Notes under the pieces: generated by a model
What the model was told of the DNA's origin: nothing
Databases searched by the model: none
The model's input: only the letters and a program-made list of their open reading frames with translations
Program-made: the position numbers and the translations under genes
NCBI GenBank assembly: GCA_905221615.1
Contig: CAJNDT010005999.1
Span: forward strand, 186,001-250,000
Direction of reading: 5' to 3'
DNA: 64,000 bases
Source: Symbiodinium sp. CCMP2592
Taxonomy: Eukaryota > Sar > Dinophyceae > Suessiales > Symbiodiniaceae
In this document: in pieces, positions 8,941-20,015 of the stretch
How positions within the stretch are numbered: the stretch's first letter is position 1
Layout: every line of letters starts with the position of its first letter

Positions 8941-10435
8941 TCACGATGACGGTGGCGACGGTGATGCTGTTGGTGCTGCCGCCCCCGGTGATGAGGCACG
9001 CAAGCGGAACATCGAACATCATGACGAATAGCAACTGAGCCCCGCGTGCATGCACGAAATAGAGGGAAGCAAGTTGCAAAACAGAAACCACCGAGTTTCT
9101 TCGCGCAGGCATTGCTTGTGAATCTCACTGCCCTGCTCCTGTTCCTGCTCCTGCTCCTGCTATTTCTGCAGGCGTTGCACCTGGATCCCGGCCTGGAGTC
9201 TTTCACTGGGCTCGTGCGCGCCGCCTCTCGTGCCGGGCAGCCTGCCGAGGCCACGAGCCGAGAAAGCAAAACTTCCCGATGGCGCTTAGACTTCGCGAGC
9301 GAGAGCATGGCGAGAGTCGTGGTTTGTGAGCAATATCTAGAACATGACTGTGGTTTGTGCTTAGATTCGTCAGCCAGCAAGGAGGGGTTTTGCTGCATTC
9401 CTTTTCTCTCCCGCGACAGGTTGCTGAGTGCTGGCTTCGTCGCGCAGAAGCTACCCTCAAGGCCGATGTGGTGATTCTGTGACTCGGCAAGACTCCATAC
9501 TTTTTGTGGCTATGTGAAGGAAGGTGCGAAGGAATGTAAGGGCCTCGCTGTCACTGCTTTTGAATTCATTGCGATCTCAAAAACTCCTATTGGCTCGGAC
9601 AACTACCGGCTTGATAAAGAAGTGAGGCCAGAGCCACTTTGGGAACATGGCAAACGGTGCCCAACATGTTTCCAGACTTTAGGACCAGCAGTTCAACCAT
9701 ACTGAGCCCGTGCCGTTGGTCTTGGGCCTGAGCAGACATTCCTACATAATTGCGAACTTGCCAACAACTCGCAGAAACTTTCCAAGTCTTTCTGATTGAG
9801 CTCTTTTTTCGGCGATCTGTCCGATTGTGGCTTGATTTCTCTTTCAGTTTGCTTGCTGCAGTCAATAGCATTCCGTTGCAGCTCCTGGAGATTCGCTAGC
9901 AAGTCCCAGAGTCTGCCAGGAACTCTGTTATCACGGCCTGGGCAAGGGCATGGGCCTCAGTTAACCCACGCATGTTCTTGGACATCCCTGTCAATCGATG
10001 ATACTTTCACGTGGCTCCCTCACGTTTGTCCGAAATATGATGTGCTTGATGGGTTCATATCCTTTCAACAGTTCTTGCCGAAGGCTAGAGATGCGGAGCG
10101 ATGCCTCTTCTGGCCACTTGCTTGGGAACAGGTTTCCATTCGCTGCGATGACCGACAGTAGAAGCTTCAGCCCTCGCGATCTTTCCGAGGGAACCCCTCC
10201 CTCTGCTGAGTACGGCCGCACTTCCGCCATCTGCTCCTTCAGGTTGGACGGAATGACGTCCCGGAAGTTGGCTCCCACAGCTGCCTCCTTCACGAGTGCG
10301 CTAGCAGCATGTGATCCTGCCTCGTCTTCAGCACTTGCGGGAAGCTTAGGCCTAGGCTGAAGATTATGGGAAAAATCCGGAAAGTGGACTGCGCGATTGG
10401 AATCTGCTCAGCTGAGCTCGTCGAATCGTTGCCGC
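8941..10435. other. No gene recognised; short CTCCTG repeat
   Basis: Contains an imperfect (CTCCTG)n tract at about 9134-9163 that makes a Leu-rich stretch in one frame of a 142-codon ORF (9046-9474). I see no conserved domain and do not call the ORF a gene. The rest has only short open frames. Confidence 0.5.
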
Positions 10436-12580
10436 GTTGCGAACGTTTCACAGGCCTGCTTCGAAAGAGAGTTTGGAGCCAGTACTCGTGCTGCAAAACA
10501 TCCAAGGGGCTGACTTGAGACGCTGTTGTGCGTGGCTTTGTCAGCTGAGCTTGTTGATCGTTGTCGGATTGGCCTTGATGCACTGCTGAGCGGTGCTGTC
10601 TTGCAGGATGAGAACCATTTCGCAGACCTGTTCCGAAAGAGAGTGAGGAACCAGTACAGCAAAACATCTAAGGGGCTGACTTGAGACACCGTTGTGCATG
10701 GCTTGCTCAGCTGAGCTTGTCGAATCTTTGCCGGATTGGCCTTGTGGCACTGATGGGCAGTGCAGTCTTGGAGGATGAGAACCATTTCACAGACCTGTTC
10801 CGAAAGAGAGTGAGGAACTGGTACAGCAAAACATCTAAGGGGCTGACTGGAGACATCGTTGTGCATGGCTTTCTCAGCTGAGCTTGTTGATCGTTGTCGG
10901 ATTGGCCTTGATGCACTGCTGATCACTGCTGCCTTGGAGGATGAGAACCATTTCACAGACCTGTTCCGAAAGAGAGTGAGGAACTAGTACAGCAAAACAT
11001 CTAAGGGGCTGACTCGACACACCGTTGTGCATGGCATTCTCCCAGCTGAACTTGTTGCATGGTTGCCGGATTGTCCTTGTTGCACTGATGGGCAGTGCTG
11101 TCTTGAAGGATGAGAACCATTTCACAGACCTGTTCCGAAGGACAGTGAGGAACTAGTACAGCAAAACATCTAAGGGGCTGACTGGAGATATCGTTGTGCA
11201 TGGCTTTCTCAGCCGAGCTTGTCGAATCTTTGCCGGATGGGCCTTGATGCACTGGTGAGCACTGCTGTCTTGCAGGATGAGAACCATTTCACAGACCTGT
11301 TCCGAAAGAGAGTGAGGAACTAGTACAGCAAAACATCTAAGGGGCTGACTTGAGACGCCGTTGTGCATGGCTTTCTCACCTGAGCTTGTTGATCGTTGTC
11401 GGATTGGCCTTGATGCACTGCTGATCACTGCTGCCTTGGAGGATGAGAACCATGTCACAGACCTGTTCCGAAAGAAAGTGGGGAACTAGAACGGCAAAAC
11501 ATCTAAGGGGCTGACTCGACACACTGTTATGCATGGCATTCTCCCAGCTGAACTTGTTGCATGGTTGCCGGATTGTCCTTGTTGCACTGATGGGCAGTGC
11601 TGTCTTGAAGGATGAGAACCATTTCACAGACCTGTTCCGAAGGACAGTGAGGAACTAGTAACTAGTACAGCAAAACATCTAAGGGGCTGACTGGAGACAT
11701 CGTTGTGCATGGCTTTCTCAGCCGAGCTTGTCGAATCTTTGCCGGATGGGCCTTGATGCACTGGTGAGCACTGCTGTCTTGCAGGATGAGAACCATTTCA
11801 CAGACCTGTTCCGAAAGAGAGTGAGGAACTAGTACAGCAAAACATCTAAGGGGCTGACTCGACACACCGTTGTGCATGGCATTCTCCCAGCTGAACTTGT
11901 TGCATGGTTGCCGGATTGTCCTTGTTGCACTGATGGGCAGTGCTGTCTTGAAGGATGAGAACCATTTCACAGACCTGTTCCGAAGGACAGTGAGGAACTA
12001 GTACAGCAAAACATCTAAGGGGCTGACTGGAGACATCGTTGTGCATGGCTTTCTCAGCCGAGCTTGTCGAATCTTTGCCGGATTGGCCTTGTGGCACTGA
12101 TGGGCAGTGCAGTCTTGGAGGATGAGAACCATTTCACAGACCTGTTCCGAAAGAGAGTGAGGAACTGGTACAGCAAAACATCTAAGGGGCTGACTGGAGA
12201 CATCGTTGTGCATGGCTTTCTCAGCTGAGCTTGTTGATCGTTGTCGGATTGGCCTTGATGCACTGCTGATCACTGCTGCCTTGGAGGATGAGAACGATTT
12301 CACAGACCTGTTCCGAAAGAGAGTGAGGAACTAGAACAGCAAAACATCTAAGGGGCTGACTCGACACACCGTTGTGCATGGCATTCTCTCAGCTGAACTT
12401 TGTCGCATGGTTGCCGGATTGGCCTTGTTGCACTGATCGGGAGTGCTGTCTTGGAGGATGATAACCATTTCACAGACCTGTTCCGAAGGACAGTGAGGAA
12501 CTAGTACAGCAAAACATCTAAGGGGCTGACTGGAGACACCGTTGCGCATGGCTTTCTCACCCGAGCTTGTCGAGTCTTTT
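10436..12580. repeat. ~167-bp tandem satellite, about 12.5 units
   Basis: The block GATGAGAACCATTTCACAGA recurs at 10607, 10774, 10940, 11109, 11276, 11442, 11611, 11785, 11954, 12121, 12287 and 12457, giving spacings of 166-174 bp; a diverged first unit starts near 10436. Variants fall into types by the bases just before this block (CTGATCACTGCTGCC, GATGGGCAGTGCTGTC, GGTGAGCACTGCTGTC and GATGGGCAGTGCAGTC). The order is partly periodic at about 502 bp. The unit length is not a multiple of three, so the minus-strand ORFs through it change frame and are not genes. Confidence 0.95.
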
Positions 12581-12685
12581 CCGAATTGCCCTTGTTAAAC
12601 TGCTTTTTCGCGATCTGTTGGGAGGAAAAGTGTAGAACTCAACTTAAACTACACAAGGGTCCGAATTGAGTTGGAGTCAAGTGTG

Positions 12686-12725
12686 TGTGTGTGTGTGTGT
12701 GCGTGTGAGTGTGTGTGTGTGTGTG
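12686..12725. repeat. (GT)n microsatellite
   Basis: About 40 bp of GT dinucleotides with two interruptions. Confidence 0.95.
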
Positions 12726-14899
12726 AAGTGCTGGACTTGCTGACCTGGCTGGTTTCAGATTGTTTAGACCCGTGCTTTACAAAGCAATACAGCCATCTCA
12801 GAAACCTCGCTTGAGAATAGAAGAATTCAGCGGTTGCAAATCTATGAGTACCGGGCATGTACTGGTGGACGACTTCAGCACCGACTCGTTCTCTCAAGAC
12901 AGCTCGGCAACTGCCAGGTGGAAGCGGCGCCAAAGGTCAGCAGAGGCCGCTTCAAATTGTGGTATAGCCTGTCCACCGGAAGCAAGCCGCAAGAAGCGGC
13001 GAGAAACGCCACCAGTTACGTGATGTGTCCTGTCCGAGAGGTTGGCTTTGCCCAAGCCCTAGCCAGCTCCCCCATGCCAACTCCAAGCGTCGCAGGAGGA
13101 CTGCAGATGAGATTTGGAGGCTTTGAGCTGCAGAGATCAACGGTGTCTTGTGTCTGTGTGAAACTTGCCTGATGCACTGGCCAACCATAGTCCTGAAGTC
13201 CTGGGCTCCCGTGAGAGGCGACTGCTCCAGCACCCTGTGGACTTGGACCCTCGCCTCTGCGCTGCTGTGGAGAGGGCCCGGTTGCCTCTGCCTTGTCTGG
13301 GGTTCTTAAAGTGATGTGTGCCCGTTCAAGGCTGCACGGGAAGAGGTGTCTGCTAGGAGATTCACTCGAAGGTGTTGTTCACGGTTTCTGTAAAAACCGA
13401 ATGTCAGGCAAGGTAGCGATGACGGGATGGATAGATCTGGCGCGATTCCGGCTAGAGTGATGACATGGGACCCTTTTGGCAAAAAGTTGCCACTATCAGA
13501 CATAGTGTGCTCATGCCTCCGGAAACCCCGCGAACCCTGCGGGCTTCGCTCTTGCGCCTGATGACAGGTCTTCGGGACATCGCACCGCCGAGTTCTGGAG
13601 GAAAAGAAGTGACTTCAGAATTCGACAGTCGACACAACGTAACGCGCTTGCAGTGCAAGTCTGTTTTTAGCCACGGCACTTGTAAGGCGCCTGCCAAAGA
13701 GAACGACAATCGGGTCTATCCCCAGGCGCGATCGTGCAAATGCTGACCCATGACATCAAGTGCGCAGCCCCCTCATACCCCTCGCAACGAGGCGAATGCT
13801 GCCGGCAAGCATTCGCCCGGAGTCTATCGGTGCATCCATGCCCCTCGCGTGGGAGTCTCAGCACAACATGGAACGAAACCGAACTGGCATGACGGTGCCG
13901 GCAAATCTCATTGTGTTCGGGCCGTCTCTTTGTGCGAGCTCAGGTTGCGATCCGCGCCGCACCGGCGGCCAACGCTGAGGCCAAGGCTTGAGCCAGCCGA
14001 TGCGATAGTTGTTTCAGCATCGGCGGCAGGTCTTGGACACAATCCGCCCTGGGGATCTGGTCCGTGTAGCCGAGGCAAAGACTCCACAGCATTCAACATG
14101 GCTTTGCTGTGCAGCAAAGCCATGCAAATCACATGTTGCCGGATGTACTGAATGCATGTTTCAGGCGAGAGTGTTGGCATTGACACTTCTAGGGACTCTT
14201 GAGATGCTAGTTAAGCACTACTAGTAGGAGGAGCGAATCTCCAACATCAGCCTGAAGCATGCTTAAGCCGAACGCTGAGATCGAAGCTGGGCACTGGGCC
14301 CGCTTGGACGACGACGAGGTCTGGGCTCGCTGGCTGTGGGCTCAGCCCGGCTCAGTGACACTTTCTGCAGCTTGAAGGCTTCTCTTCCTCCCGAGTTCCA
14401 TATGACACGCCTAACTGCGGGTTTGTTTGCTGGGTCATGCCAAGCTACAAGGACAATGAACTGGCCGCGCTGGCCCAAAGGTGCGACGGAGCTGTGGGTC
14501 TTGCACGCTCGGCGGGTTCATCGATTCACAGTGTAATTTGCTGTGTCGAGGCTCTCTTAGGTCCCAACACGTGCAAAGTGCCTCTGCGTGCTGTATCAGA
14601 AACGCGAAAGACCGTAGAGCAGAGTATGGGCTTCAGGTGTGACGGAGGACGGCGAGGCAGGTCGGCTGTGGTCCCGTCCTGGAGCAATGAGCAGTCACTT
14701 TGTGGCCACGTTGTCGGCGGATCACATGCACTGTGCACTGCTCCGCACAGGATATCGGTGCTGGTGCTGCCAACAAGGCAGGGTGAGCAGAAGCAGAAGT
14801 ATGGACTTTGTCGAATATTTTCGTGGTTAGGGCCTGTGACAAGCCGAGTCGCAGGCGGCTGTTCCCACGGCGGCTTACATTCTCATTGATGGCACGCAG
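12726..14899. other. No gene recognised
   Basis: Open frames of 60-150 codons occur on both strands but none shows a domain, and their frames overlap without a preference for one strand. Confidence 0.45.
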
Positions 14900-15211
14900 G
14901 TGCTTCTGCCACCTGGTCGTTTGGGATTGCATGGGCTGAGACGTGTGATTTTCATCCAGGTTGGCTTGAAGACGCAGCTGATTGAGCGGCTTCCTGATGA
15001 CGAGGCGGAGAAGGCCACACTGGAAAGTGATGGGTCTATCGAAATTTCCATGCGCTTGGGCTCTCTCCCAAGCTACACTTTGCTACGGTTGCTCTTTATC
15101 GGAAAGGTGCCGCTGTATGAGTTCGACCCTGTTGCACATGTTGGAGATAGAGAGTATACTGCAAAGTCTCCTCCTTCCGCAGATGTCAGGGAGCTCCAAG
15201 ATAGTAGGTGA
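14900..15211 (+). CDS. Possible host exon, unknown protein
   Basis: One frame reads through FIQVGLKTQLIERL, PDDEAEKATLESDG and YTLLRLLFIGKVPLYEFDP with an amino-acid mix (alternating hydrophobic and charged residues, few Cys or Arg clusters) that looks more protein-like than surrounding frames. No family recognised. If it is an exon, its borders are unknown. Confidence 0.3.
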   Translation: MLLPPGRLGLHGLRRVIFIQVGLKTQLIERLPDDEAEKATLESDGSIEISMRLGSLPSYTLLRLLFIGKVPLYEFDPVAHVGDREYTAKSPPSADVRELQDSR

Positions 15212-17000
15212 AACCCCGCCGATCGTCATACTGTTATATCCAGCATTTCGGAAAGGACTTTTCTTCTTGTAATCAGTGCAGCCAAATGAAACCTCAGAGC
15301 TGCATGGGTACGAGGGACAGCCGAGGCCCAGGGGACTGTGACTCCGGGCCCAGGCGCAGTGGCCTTTCGGCAAGGCCCTCGAGCACCACTGTGCCGAGGC
15401 AGGAGAGGAGAGCTTCTGTGAAGGCAGAGGAAGGCCTCAGCTCTCACATGAACCGGCAGGTGAACGCGGCCTATCAGCGCCAGGTCCCGGAGGCAGCCAA
15501 GGCCTTGCGGCAGAGGCGCATGGGAGCTTTTGGCCCGTCGCATTGTCTCTGCCAAGAGTCAAGAAGTACTCGTGCTTCTTCCGATGCAGGTTTGTGGATG
15601 CTGCGCTCAAATACGCCGCTCGGTCGCACCAGAGTGGTTGCAAAGAGACTCGGCCATTGGTATCTCGGACGGAAAGTGTTTCTCAGCACGGCTAACCGGC
15701 TAGGTCGGCATCCCCTATCACCGAAGCTACCACGATCCTGCCAGTGCGAAGTGTTGCGCTTAGGGAGATCAGGGGGTTGGGGGTGAGAGTTCGCTCTGGG
15801 TGATCGACTTTCAATCCAAATGATCCCAACCCCAGGTGCAAGCCTGGCAGCAAGCTCAAGGATGCACCCCTCTTTTTGGATAACATCCAACTTGTGCAGA
15901 AGGTGCGTGTACGGGTGGGTCATGGAAATGGGATGTCTTCCATGGTGCTACACGTAAGTGTCAGGGAGAGCCGAGAGATTTCTTCAACTCCCTTGAAGGT
16001 GGTCGAGGACCTCAAGCAGGACAGGCTTCCAATGCCTTCCATTCTCTTTAGATTCTAATCCCAATCAGGAGTTTGGCTTCTTGCTGATCTCGAACTGCAA
16101 GCCTGTGATACTCGCATGCAAAAGAAGCTTCGCCAGTTGTAAGATGCGGCGTAGCGGGCCTGTCACGTCATTTCTTCAAATCTGCAATCCGAGGCACTGC
16201 CGCACCACGCTGCCCATCTCTTTTGAGGCAGCGGTCGCTCCAATTGGCCCTGTCTGCTCTCTGCGGTTTCCGCTTCACAAGGATCCAGCCGACTGCGAAC
16301 CCGGGGACCTCATCTTTCACGAGGCAGGGCTGTGGTTTCCATGATCCAAGGAACCTGAGGGCAAGTGCTGTAGAAGCTCGACAATTGAGGAACTCGACGT
16401 GGAAGGGGCGCCGTCCGGGCGGATCTCGCATGTGGAGGCCAGGCCGGCGGTGCTCCGTGGCTTTGAGTGATCCCCCACACAGAAGGACTCAAAGTCTTGA
16501 TGGAAAGAGCTTCCAAGTTGCTCAGATCTTCATCGGCGGCGCCACTGGCCGCGAGTCTCTGGGCTCCATGCCCTGGCCTAACCGACATGTGCTGCCGTGC
16601 TTTCTTCTTTTCTCGCCCCAGCTCTGAGCCGACGACAGGGAAGGGCCTGTTTTGCCTGGCCAGGAATGCGCATCCGCGAACGCAGGAGAAGGACGGCGTG
16701 CAGATCTTCGAGGACTACAGGCAGAGCAATGGCAGATCTGTTGTTGGGGTTCCGACTTCCTGTCTCTGACCCTTATTCGACAGTGCTGCCACCAGAATGG
16801 AGATTCCATCGAGCCGTGTTCTTGGGCATGCTTGACAGGATCGCCAAAGAGACGGGAAAGGTGGACTACCGCCCCTCATCTGGCCTTGAACTGTGCACGT
16901 GTTTCACCCTCCTACCCCGGGTTCTGAGGTCTCCACTGCCATTCCATCCGCACCTGGCTGCTGTCAGAGGAGCGATGGCCGTCCACGCAGCATATGATGA
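15212..17000 (+). other. Scattered exon-like patches, unknown gene
   Basis: Short + strand stretches look protein-like: RQVNAAYQRQVPEAAKALRQ near 15455-15515, KPGSKLKDAPLFLDNIQLVQ near 15840-15905, SFEAAVAPIGPVCSLRF near 16220-16270 followed by HKDPADCEPGDLIFHEAG, and RLPVSDPYSTVLPPEWRFH near 16755-16815. Together with 14900-15211 they may be exons of one + strand host gene. No domain recognised; this is inference from composition only. Confidence 0.25.
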
Positions 17001-19299
17001 ATAGGCCCAGAGGCCCACCTCCATTCCCACTTCGTTTGCCTGCGCCCGCTCGCTCCTCGCAGCCGATTGTGCACAAAGCAGCCGACGCAGCCGACGCCGC
17101 GCTTGTGCAGCAGAGAGTGCTGGGTTCCTGCTGCTCGGTACCAGACCTTCCAGACCCAAGCTTTGTACGTGCTAGCAACGATGCTTCGGCGGCCTCTTCA
17201 CATTTGCAACTGCAGCAAATGTCATCTTCCTACTTTGTTGGATGAGCAAAGTATCTGTGACAGCGGGGTGCAGGGAGTTGAAGCCGGTTTAAAGCAACAC
17301 GAAATGCCCACCAAGGTTCTGCCACGGGACCATGAACCGACTGTCAGTGCTCGCTGCTGCTGCGTTGCCAGCCAGCAAGTCTGAGCTAAGTTTGGGGCTT
17401 CAGTGGGTTTCATTCTTCGCCGAGGGCTCACTGCCAGCTTTTCAGCCACTTGTGCCAGTCATTGGGCAATGGTTAGGTTTCGGGTTTAGGGCCTTAGCTC
17501 AGCCAGCTCGGCCCCGAGGCTTGTGTTCGGAGCTGTCGCAGCTCTGCTTTGCTGGCACCACGATGATTTGGCAATGCGGCGGCTGACAGAACAAGGTGCT
17601 ACGCGGTACTGAAGTGTGTCAGCTGCGATTTCAGCAGCTTCCCGGACCCCTCTTGCGCCGCAGGCCGCCCACGCTGCTCCATGCCTCTGGGCGGATTTCA
17701 GGGATTCACAGCTCGCTTCGGAAGTTATCAGAAGTTATTCACCGTGGCAATATGGATTTAACTTCGCGTTGTCCCTCCACTCCACTGCCTCGCCGCAAGG
17801 TCTGGAAGATCCTGCCAGCAGTCAGGCTGCTGTGCACAGATGTTCGATCGATGCTTCCAGCCGTTTGTCTGCAAGGGGTAGAAGACGTGCGTTCAAGAGA
17901 TCATGTCCCACAACTGGGTCAAGCTGCATCGGGAAGTTCATCCGCGGAATGCTGCAGGTGGGCTGTGTAGGGCCTGAAAGACAGCCATCAGCCCCGGGTT
18001 TTGTGCCACGGCTCAGGCAGCATGATGGGGTATCTTACTGCCGGGCGAGCTGCTCTCCTGGAACAGGCACTGCGAGAGCATTCGGAGTCTGTGTGAGGCT
18101 TTCTCCATAGTCCCTGCGGTTCAGTTTCTTTCGCGTTCTCGGTCACAAGCAACATTAGGAAGACTTCGAATCGTCATGGCACGCTCAGTCCATGGAGCAG
18201 ACAGTGGCTGGTGGTACACACTGGAAGAGAGTCATGGAGTCGAAGCGTCATGTATGCTGTCCGATATCCTGCTATCCCGCGTCGTAGAGTGGTCTCCGCA
18301 GCAACTCCCTGCAGCTTCGACTGCAGGCTGGAGCTGCCAGCAGCCCTTTGCACACCCTTTGGCAAAGGCAACTTCGAAACAAGTGAGGGGACGGAGAGTG
18401 TGTGCCCACGAGCGGAAGCAAGATCTCGTCTGTGCTGTGCCTGCTATAAAACGCTGACGGTTTCGTGCTCCTGTGAGGCCCGCCAGACCGAACAGTGGCC
18501 GGACTTAGTGGCCGTGTGTTCTGCTGGTATGGTCCTTGTGGAAAATGATGCCTGGCATGGGAGCGATTAGGGGAGTGATTTGATCTGGCTACGGATTTCG
18601 GTTGCCACATGGCAAGCTCTCGGATCGTGAGCATGCTTGCAGCTCCGGCACTCGTATGCGACAGAACACGGCAAGCGTGAGCCCTTTTCGAGCCCAGGAG
18701 GCTTATGTTCAGAAGTACAACGCAAGCTGTGATACCTACTGCCACCGCGGTGCCGGGCCTGCCGTCCGTCTCTTTGCTCACAAGGGAAATACCTGTCTAC
18801 GCAGGAGAGCTGGGATGGACCAGAGGGAGAGTTGTCATGGTTAGATTCGGCTGCAGCCAGAAGTGTGCGGGATTGTTCCAGAAGTTCTCTCCGACCTGTT
18901 CGCATCATATGAAAATTGTTTCATCAGAGTGGCCACAGGCTTCGAAGCCGACCCAACAGCCCAAAATCAAAGCAATTACAAGGCAATCCCATGATGTTCG
19001 GGCTTATCGGCGAAGGCCTGGGAGTGAAGAGAATGGTGATCTTGCCGCATCCTTCATCTCGAACAAAGTCTCGCATGTCACAGTGCAACACGCTGACAAT
19101 CGCATGATGTTGATGTGATGCCAGGCAATGTCACATTCTCCAATACCCATAGTACCCTAGTGCTGTATAGTGTGCAGTGCAGCAGACATGCAGAACGCAT
19201 GACAACAACAAGCAGTATTAGTGTATAGCTGATACACTGCAGATATGCAAACGCATATGTTTCCCTAAGGTGGTGCACCACTTCATTCTCTTTTTCTCC

Positions 19300-19395
19300 A
19301 TATATACGTATATGAATATGACTATGAATATGTATATGTACATGTACATGCGTATGTGCATGTATATGTACATGTATATGTACTTTTATATGTAC
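19300..19395. repeat. ATATGTACATG-type simple repeat
   Basis: Alternating purine-pyrimidine hexamers such as TATATG, TACATG and CATGCG in near-tandem order. Confidence 0.85.
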
Positions 19396-19944
19396 GGGCC
19401 TGTCGTGGTTTGCATCACGAATGTCTGCACCTCCATAAGTCCGAAGTCGAAGAACCTAGTTTCTTTTACCATCCACAGTTCTATAAATCCAAAAGTTCAA
19501 ATTCCATAATTCAAACTGCTCATGCCTGAAAACCCATCATTCCGCACTGCCACAGCTTGCATTTGTGCTTTTGGGATGACGGAATCTTGCAGTTCTGGAA
19601 GTACTAGGTCTTGTTCGTTTGGAATTCTGGGACGTGCTGTTCGGATAGGAACCGAATACGCTGCAATCGATACTGTACTACAAATATTTCATTTTTCTAC
19701 CTCGCCATGGTGAATTCTGCATGTCAGCATTTGACTTCAGCTTAGCCATTAGTTGTGCTCCATCTTGGTTAGTGTTCGTCATTTGCGATTTAGTGTCTCA
19801 ACAGTCAACCGTTCATTGGGATTGTAGCCTTTGCTAGACTTTGCCAACTTCTGTGTTACAAAAGACAGGTGGTTCGGATCATGGCTGGGCGGGTCGCGTG
19901 TGCGAGCATGTCCATCGTATATAGCTGTATGCATACACACACAC

Positions 19945-20015
19945 GTCAGTCTATCAGTCTGTCAGTCTGCCAGTCTGCCAATCTGCCTGCCTGTCTGGCT
20001 GCCTGTCTGCCTGGA
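19945..20015. repeat. CTGT/CAGT tetranucleotide repeat
   Basis: Imperfect tandem CAGTCTGT, CTGCCAGT and CTGCCTGT units. Confidence 0.85.

Noticed and set aside
9046-9474. ORF with an apparent transmembrane helix (LLLFLLLLLLFL)
   Set aside because: The hydrophobic run is a CTCCTG repeat and there is no other support.
10408-12549. Many minus-strand ORFs with KWFSSSKTAL
   Set aside because: Satellite translations; the unit length is not a multiple of three, so the frames change between units.
10436-12580. CRISPR-like regular repeats
   Set aside because: Units are contiguous 167-bp satellite monomers without unique spacers, in a eukaryotic context.
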